In this document: in pieces, positions 57,036 through 64,000 of the stretch
Layout of the letters: every line of letters begins with the position of its first letter
How positions within the stretch are numbered: position 1 is the first letter of the stretch
Origin: Lactuca virosa
Taxonomy: Eukaryota; Streptophyta; Magnoliopsida; Asterales; Asteraceae
NCBI GenBank assembly: GCA_928212115.1
Contig: CAKMRJ010005412.1
Location: 259,797,995-259,861,994 of the forward strand
Direction of reading: 5' to 3'
DNA length: 64,000 bases
The notes under the pieces: model-generated
Database searches by the model: none
What the model was told of the DNA's origin: nothing
Seen by the model: the letters and a program-made list of their open reading frames with translations, nothing else
Translations under genes and position numbers: made by a program

Positions 57036-58752
57036 ATCCTCGGGAGTGGGTAACGGTTTTTCACCGTTACATTATTCAACTCCCGGTAGTCTATATACAT
57101 CCGGTGAGACTCGTCCTTCTTCTTCACAAACAGAATCGGGGCTCCCCAAGGTGAACTGCTCGGCCTGATAAATCCCTTGTCTAACAGCTCCTGCAGCTGT
57201 GTAGACAACTCCTGCATCTCGGGAGGATCCAACCGATATGGTGCCTTGGCTATCGGAGCCGCACCCGAAACTAGGTCAATCCTAAACTCCACCTGTCTCT
57301 CCGGAGGTACCCCAGGCAAGTCCTCGGGGAACACGTCCGGATACTCCCGCACCACTGGCACATCATCCACGGTCGCCGTACCCTCCTCCCGGGTATCCAT
57401 AACGTAGGCGACAAAACCTGTACATCCCCGATGAAGGTAGCGTCTGGCTCTCGCTGCTGAACACATAACCTGTCCACACTGCGGTCTCTCACCTTGAATC
57501 ACCAGCTCTCCCCCACTTGGGGTCCTGACCCGAACCAACTGCTGCTCACAGTCGATCACAGCCCCATTAGGGCTCAACCAATCCATGCCTATGGTGACTT
57601 TGTTCCCACGCAAAGGAATATGAACCAAATCCACGAGGTAACGCTCTTCATACATCCTCAGGACACAATCTCTATAAACCTCTGATGCCCGGACGGATCG
57701 ATCGTCCGCAATCTCGACCTATAAAGGACAATCCAACGTGCCTGAAGACTCAGCAAACTTCTTGCTGAGTGCAAGAGATACGAATGACCGAGTAGCCCCC
57801 GAGTCAAATAATACCAATATTGGGATGCCGTTCACATGGAACGATCCCGTCACTACATCCAGTGTGGCACGCGCCTCTTCGGCGGTCAGCTGGAAGGCTC
57901 AGCTCCTCACCACAGGAGCATCTGTCTTGCCCTGATGGCCATCTGTGATCTGCAGGGTCGCGGGAGCTGGCGCCGCCACTGGCGCTCCTGATACCAATCT
58001 CGGGCATTTGGCCTTTTTATGGCCTTTCTGATTGCAATGGAAGCAAATCAGGTCTGATGTCTGAATGGTGGGGGTAGGGGCACCAACAAGGCCCTCTCCC
58101 TAAACTTGGCGGTAATCTTCGCCACCATCTCAGTAGTCTGTCTCATATCCAAAAACTCTCTAGCTAGCTACTGAACCTCCACAGCTGGCGCAAACTGTGC
58201 TCGGAATCCGGTCACAAAGTCCGACCAGGTCATAGCCTCAATGGTTGGGGCTCCCAAAGTATCACCGACTGCCTCCCACGAGTCTCTAGCCTGTTCCCTC
58301 AAACAACTAACAACATACCTGACCTTCGACCCCTCAGGGTAGAAGTTCGTCAACTGTGCAGACTCGATGTCTGCAATCCATCTCCTAGACACAATAGGGT
58401 CCTTCACCCCGCAGAAGTCTGGTGCTCCGCATCCCCTGAAATCCTTGAAGGAGAGCATGTGAGTCCCAGACTGGCCATGTGCCATGTCACTCCTGAATGC
58501 CCTAAGGCGATCCTCCATCAACTCAATGATACCCTCCTTGATCGACCCTAAAATCACCGGGGTCGCCTCAAGGATGCCTCTCGTAATCTCAGATGCAATG
58601 AACTCGCGCAATCCATCATCGACTGGCTCGGAACCCATACCCGAACCTGACCCAGACCCTGAACCTCCTGCTATGTGTCGTGTCACCACTATTCTGAAAG
58701 AAAATACACAATCGTCAGGGTCACACATATCATCGAGAGATATCACACTCAC
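57036..58752 (-). pseudogene. Element G gag-pol (gypsy, minus strand), truncated
   Basis: From right to left the minus strand encodes: Gag (58168-58752: FKDFRGCGAPDFCGVKDP; VSCLREQARDSWEAV; GFRAQFAPAVEVQ); an intact zinc knuckle CFHCNQKGHKKAKC (about 58012-58050); protease LVLFDSGATRSFVSLAL (about 57770-57822); a linker; and the RT start (57036-57655: KKKDESHRMYIDYRELN; PRID). It closely resembles element D but keeps the zinc knuckle and protease motif that D has lost. Stops and frame changes occur near 58167, 57900 and 57722. RT is cut after the PRID motif at the junction with element F. Gag appears internally shortened between about 58085 and 58150. Confidence 0.9.
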
Positions 58753-59656
58753 TACAAGTTCCTTGGTTTCATCTCATCCCTCCTTGACTCGAGTACGGAT
58801 CCTCTGCTTTCAGTAGTACGGGACCATACTACCTTGCACATCTATCCGTACTTTCCTAAATGATTGCCTTGACTTCTCCAAGTGCCTTTTACTATTGCTG
58901 CTCTCCACACTAATCTCATCCTAGGCTTGCCCTAGGGTAATCTCCGACCCACACTCCGCCATCAGCTGCATAAGAAGTCCCTGTTATCTCTCCCTAACTA
59001 GCTTGCGAATACCATTACATATCACTAAGACCATATAATTCTTTGAATGAAAGGTCCTACACTACAACGGTTGGACTCAGACAAGAGCTGCGAAATAGGG
59101 CTAGACCTAACCTTCTGAAATTGTTTAGTCCTTGTAATATGTGACTTAACGTATTCGTTTACTAGTTAATTAAAGATAAATAGAACTCGTTAAGAGCACA
59201 AAGCAAGCAACATTCGAGCATTGAGTAACCAAAACCAGGCATATCCTAAACAGACCATGATATCACTGACTAATCATTACTAGCATGCAGTTCAATAAGC
59301 TCATACATTAGGCATACAAGGCATCCTTCCTAGATCCTTAGCCCTAATCTAGCATGCAGTTCTCATACACATACAATAGGCATATAAGGCATCCTTCCTA
59401 GACCCTTAGCCCTAATCCAGCAAGCAATTCTCATAATCATATCATATATCATAACAAAAATGTATGGGTATCTTGGGGAAAACTTACTTGAGCTCGGCCG
59501 ATTGCACGCATCACACTCCTTGTTCTTTCTCAAAAACCTTAATTTTAATTTTTCAAAAATTATTTTTCTTGTAAAAACCTTTCAAACCCTCGGTTTGAGT
59601 CCAGACACTCCCGAAAGTGTGTCTGAATCACTCAAACCAAGGCTCTGATACCAACT
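58753..59656 (-). other. Element G leader and PBS
   Basis: In reverse: PBS (59640-59654), post-PBS stem GTTTGAG/CTCAAAC (59593-59637) with the extra pairing CAGACAC/GTGTCTG, and the 'CAACGGTTGGACTCAGAC' block (59077). The second stem-loop is GTAGTA/TACTAC (58813-58832). Three diverged copies of a block containing 'cctagatccttagccctaatc' lie at 59330-59440. Confidence 0.75.
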
Positions 59657-61855
59657 TGTAACATCCCAAAAATCGGAACCAAAAATTTCATTTTAAATTA
59701 GGTAATGTATAAAAATAGTAGTCTGAAAACATCAATAGCATCATCTCATTTCATAATATAAACCAAGATCTCAATAACCAAAACATGTCATAAGAAAATA
59801 TCATCAGAGTACAACTCCTAAAGATCTCATGTGCGGATAATCATAGTGTGATGCGCTGCAATCATGCCGACCCTTTTCCTCTCAAAGAAGAAGTACCTAA
59901 AACAAAAACTGTAAACCGTAAGCACGAAGCTTAGTGACTTCCCCCATCATACCACATAATCACATACTGCCAGGCATATCTGGGTGCCCTACCTACCCTG
60001 CTAAGCAAGCATGGGTGCTCAACCTACCCATGTCAGGCATACCTGGGTACCCGACCTACCCATGTCAAACATATCTGGGTGCTCGACCTACACTGTTAGG
60101 CATATCTGGGTGCCCAACCTACCTTCCGGTCTATTCCAACCGGTTATGGGGTCTATCTCACCCCTACCACTACCACATAATAACATATCATAAACATACT
60201 GTCAGGCATATATGGGTGCCCGACCTACCCTCCGGTTTATCTCAACGGGCTACGGGGTCTATTCCACCACTCCTACCACTACCACATAATAACATATCAT
60301 GTAAGCACATAAATCTCATCAGGTAGTGACATACCGAACAATTATCACAAAGACAGTCATCTCTACTATAAGCAACTACTAGTGGGCCGGCCTTGGTGCC
60401 TTCGACCCACTTCTACAGGAATGTAACTCAACTTGCAAAGCTGAATGCAAAATCTCACGGTAAGGAATCCCTAACAGCTGCTCCGATGACTCCCCGAGCT
60501 ATCATTACCACAATAACACTTAGTCAAAAACCAATAATCATTCTTAGGATATAAATGACCATTCTACCCCTGATCTAATTTGGCCCATGCCTAAGGCCCA
60601 ACACCATATCCTGAAAGGCCCAAATCTAGATAGTCTTCCCAAGCCCACTAGTGGCCCACCAATGGCCCAATTTTCTAAATTGGGCCCAACTCCTCAAATG
60701 GCCTTCTCTTAAGCCCAACATACTCTTAGCCCAAAATAACTGATTTCTGATGGCCCACTGAGGCCCAAAATAACAAAGTCCAAGGAATGGCCCACTGAGG
60801 CCCAAAATACCGTAAATTCCAGTCCTAGGCCCAAAGTCCTACTCCACAGTGGGCCATGAGGCCCAACAAATCCAGGCCCAATCTTCTAAGGCCCAAAAAC
60901 CCAAGTTAACCACTCTGCATGCGTCGCGGCGTACCTGGAACGTACGCTGGTCTTGAGCACTTCGGGGAGGTTGACCAGTACACGCAGTGTACCAGGGGTA
61001 CGCCCAGCGTACTGGCCAGTTTCCTTAGAACTCCCTTTGTGAATTAATCCATTAAGTCCTAACGTCCAAAACATAGATCCATGTCCTTTCAGACGTCCTA
61101 AACCATTAAGTTACATACTTTATGTCTTTGCATGCATAGATGGGGGTTAAGACATGAATTAAGTCCTTAAACACACTTTGTGACATCTAACACTTGCATG
61201 GTTGTGGCTTAACCATCAAGGCTCAATTTTTATGACTCTAATTGATTCCAAGAGCTCAAAAGGACAAATCTTATGGGCTGGAACTACCAAACACAAGAAA
61301 CCTCAACTATGGAGTCAAAATATCCCATAAACACCCCAAAAGTACAACTAAGCATGCAATGGTCAAGTTTAGAGCTTGATACCTCAAACAAGTCAGAAAA
61401 GATGCCAAACTTCTGGATCTACAAGTTCTCTTCCAGTCCTTTCTTTTTCTTCAAACTCATTGCTCTTCAAAACCACCAAAACAACACCAAAATGCTCAAA
61501 ATGAGCTCAAGATACATGCAATGGAGTTAGGGTGCGAGTTGGGCACTGAGAGGACAAAGGAGGCTGAGAGGATAAGGGTTTGGAGGATTATAATTTGTTT
61601 AAATAGGGTGTAAACCCTAAATTTTAGGGTTTGTGGTCTGTACTCGTACGTCGCGCGTATTCATTGGTACGTTGCGCGTACATGAAAGGCATGCGCGATC
61701 ATTCCTTATTAGTACGTTGCGCGTAAACAGGGTGGTACGCCCAGCGTACGACACATTGAAGCCCAATTAGCAAGGGTCCAATGGATCCAAGCCCAATCAA
61801 TATTAAATAATTAACCCAATAAAAAATATATAGAATACCTTGGAGAATTACCGAG
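59657..61855 (-). repeat. Element G 5' LTR
   Basis: It starts TGTAACATCCC in plus orientation next to the PBS. Reverse TATA TTTAAATA (61598-61605) has an inverted telo-box pair beside it. GTACGC-GCGTAC palindromes lie on both sides (60926-61012 and 61640-61755). A tandem array is at 59963-60301. The acceptor-like site is near 59897; the matching donor (near 60428) is weak. The outer end is uncertain. Confidence 0.75.
59963..60301 (-). repeat. Tandem repeats in element G LTR
   Basis: Short units (CAGGCATATCTGGGTGCCC) recur five to six times. A longer unit of about 95-110 bp repeats twice (about 60089-60196 and 60204-60301). Confidence 0.85.
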
Positions 61856-62721
61856 CGGTACACTTATGTATGATTAGCATGCACGAGTGGCTGCAGGGTT
61901 GGTGGAAGTTTCATGAGTGGGTGCAGTTTATAACGGGTCAGCATGAGGAATGATTAGCTACTCTTGAGAGATGGAGGGCAGGATGAAGGTGTATCCGAGA
62001 TGTTGGGAGATAGAGATCGATAATTTCATATGAGGGTCTATCTAATTTTATTGTGTCTTAGTTCCAGCCGACTCCTCTACTCGAATGTTGCTTTCTTTGT
62101 GCTTTGTGGGACCCATATTGATGTGAGTTAACCATCAAATGAATACATTAAATTACATGCTATGAAGGTTAAATAATCTTAGAATGAAGGACTTGGAACT
62201 ATTGTGCAACTCTTGTCTGAGTCCAACCGTTGTAGGGTTGAGTCCTTTAGTCGAAAGATTATGTAAGCTTTGTTGCATGTAAGTGTATTCATGAAGTGGT
62301 TAGCTAACATTAGCAGGGGTTCTTCAGCAACTGATGGCAGGGGAGTTGGGGGAATCCTAGGAGAGCCTAAGAAGTATTTTAGTGCGGTTGTCTCATTGTT
62401 AAGCAGGTTTTGGGAGTATTATTATGAGTAGGTCTTAGATGACTCGAGATGATTCTTGAGGAAAGTCTGGATAGGTGTGGAAGGTAGTATCGGGTCCGTA
62501 CTACTGGGAGCACAGGATCCATACTCGAATCGAGGAGAGTTTAGGGGATTCTAAGGGTTGGTCGGGAGAGATAGCATGGTTTGATGCCATGATTCGTGGC
62601 AGTGGTTCCGTATCTGTCGATCTTTTGGTTATGGTTGCGCAGACATGAGGATGGGTCTGGTAATTGTTTTGGGCCCCAGTGGCCATATCGGCTTGAGTTG
62701 AACGGTGCAGACCTAGATGAG
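61856..62721 (+). other. Gypsy leader fragment (element H)
   Basis: Non-coding DNA with the plus-oriented leader blocks: CTGAGTCCAACCGTTGTAGG (62219) and the stem-loop GTAGTA (62483) / TACTAC (62498). No PBS or gag is attached, so it is a remnant between two other elements. Confidence 0.6.
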
Positions 62722-64000
62722 TGATGCGTGCAAATAGCTACACCTAATTTTAATATGTATAACCTAACTACCTTAACTAACTAATTGCACCTAGGCAGTA
62801 TACCTAGTCAAAATTATAGAATAGTCGGGTAAGTCGGGTGTCGATCACAGGGAACGGTATTGTCTAATTAATATATTTACTACTAAATTAACCTAATTTT
62901 CTAGCAAAGATGGGGGTTTTATCTGATTTTGCAAGATCAGAGAAACTTAATTCCTAACTTAAATTCAATTAATTAACAAACACTTCTGTTAGTTCGAATC
63001 CGCTTTCCCTCAATGGTTCATGAATGAACTTTGACAACTACTGTTGGTTACCAATTAATAAAGTATTAGCAATTCAATTCCAAATTTACTAACATTTAAT
63101 CAATTCATGTAAATCAATGTATATTCACACATTAGTTAACACAAAATTTATTATTTAATGGATTGGAGCTATGTAAGATTAATTTGCAAAACACACTTAT
63201 GATCATAATATGAGTTCTCTAGCACAACCTAATTCAATACTTAATTGCTTAACTAAGATTTGGTTGATCCTAGCTCTAATAATTTAATGTTCACTAAATT
63301 ACCAGGTATTCTAATTCATGCAGATTAATAGTCACTAACTACACAGAACAAGAATTAAAAGCAATCAAATACTAAATCAAACATGCTAGGTAAAAATCAA
63401 TCAACACAAGTCATAACCAACTAGTAAGTCAAAGCTAAATTATTATACCATGAGTTCCAGCTTCATCTAGCTAACAGAAGCAGCTAGATTTAGCTGGACA
63501 TCCTAGCAATCAATTCAACAAAAGTCATATTCATAAACATAATGAAAAGTACCAAATCTAAAGACAATTATGATCTTCTCTACTCCTTTGGTGTTGAAAC
63601 TCTCTTCCAGACCTTCTACTTCTCTCAAAAATCGCCTCCTGGAACTTCTTCAATCAGCCAAAAGTCTCCCAAGTCGTAATGATCTCAGGTTTTTATATAA
63701 TAATCTCCAAATTTGTGTTTCACGTCGTGGAAGGCATCTTCACGTCGTGACTCCGGAGAAATCCTTATCGGGCAAGGATTTTACTTCGCGAATACTTATC
63801 TTCCAGAATACTCATGCCACGTCGTGGCCTTCTAGTTCATGTCGTGATTTGAGCTGAATTCGTGGGTTTCTTCTACTTTTGTACTCCAAGTCTCCAAAGT
63901 TCCATGTTTCGTCATTTTTGGTCCCTTTCTTCGAAAATGCTTCTATTTAACTGCAAAGAACAATATATCCTTATAAGTATCAATATTCTATGCAAATAAC
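62722..64000. repeat. LTR-like repeat, incomplete at window end
   Basis: It starts TGATGCGTGCAAATAG and contains GGGTGTCGATCACAGGGAAC, a phrase I associate with LTR ends of some large gypsy elements. CACGTCGTGG palindromes recur at 63720-63755 and 63817-63850. No gene is seen. Type and orientation are uncertain. Confidence 0.4.

Overview
The window is repeat-dominated plant nuclear DNA. It has no operons or bacterial signals. It contains Ty1/copia and Ty3/gypsy LTR retrotransposons, a LINE, DNA transposons, dinucleotide repeats and GT/AG introns with plant-type sequence. Several LTRs carry short motifs such as ACTCGACGAGT, which I associate with lettuce and related Asteraceae. That assignment is inference; nothing in the window proves the species.

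Layout. 1-3394: end of a gypsy LTR and a degenerate gag-only interior. 3395-6982: minus-strand LTR element of unknown type, its LTR split by a gypsy solo LTR. 6983-33175: one gypsy element whose 5' LTR was invaded twice, by a copia solo LTR (8071-8869) and by copia element B (9040-28555). B was itself invaded by sister copia A (11640-19632) and holds a gypsy fragment (20911-25684) that carries another solo LTR (22262-23956). Matching 5-bp target duplications prove most of these insertions. 33176-35135: minus-strand gypsy gag fragment and LTR. 35141-35880: gypsy LTR debris. 36392-37880: Mutator-like element with long inverted termini. 38487-38933: the one convincing intact host gene, a small proline-rich membrane protein. 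41290-43090: signal peptide peptidase pseudogene followed by a CCCH zinc-finger exon fragment. 46300-49756: LINE split by a solo LTR. 49757-53077: LTR fragments, a coding-free copia-like element, a poly-C tract and a CACTA-type element. 54057-62721: two gypsy fragments joined head to head, then a leader fragment. 62722-64000: start of another LTR-like repeat.

What stands out is shared architecture in unrelated LTRs: (i) a telo-box inverted pair beside the TATA box; (ii) paired CG-centred palindromes up- and downstream of it; (iii) a strong splice donor and acceptor inside the LTR, with family-specific tandem repeats between them; (iv) two conserved stem-loops in the gypsy leader between primer-binding site and gag. 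These would be consistent with an LTR-encoded intron and packaging or dimerisation structures. Nearly all element genes are broken by stops, frameshifts or truncation, so the window is mostly a fossil record. Element A, with near-identical LTRs, looks youngest.
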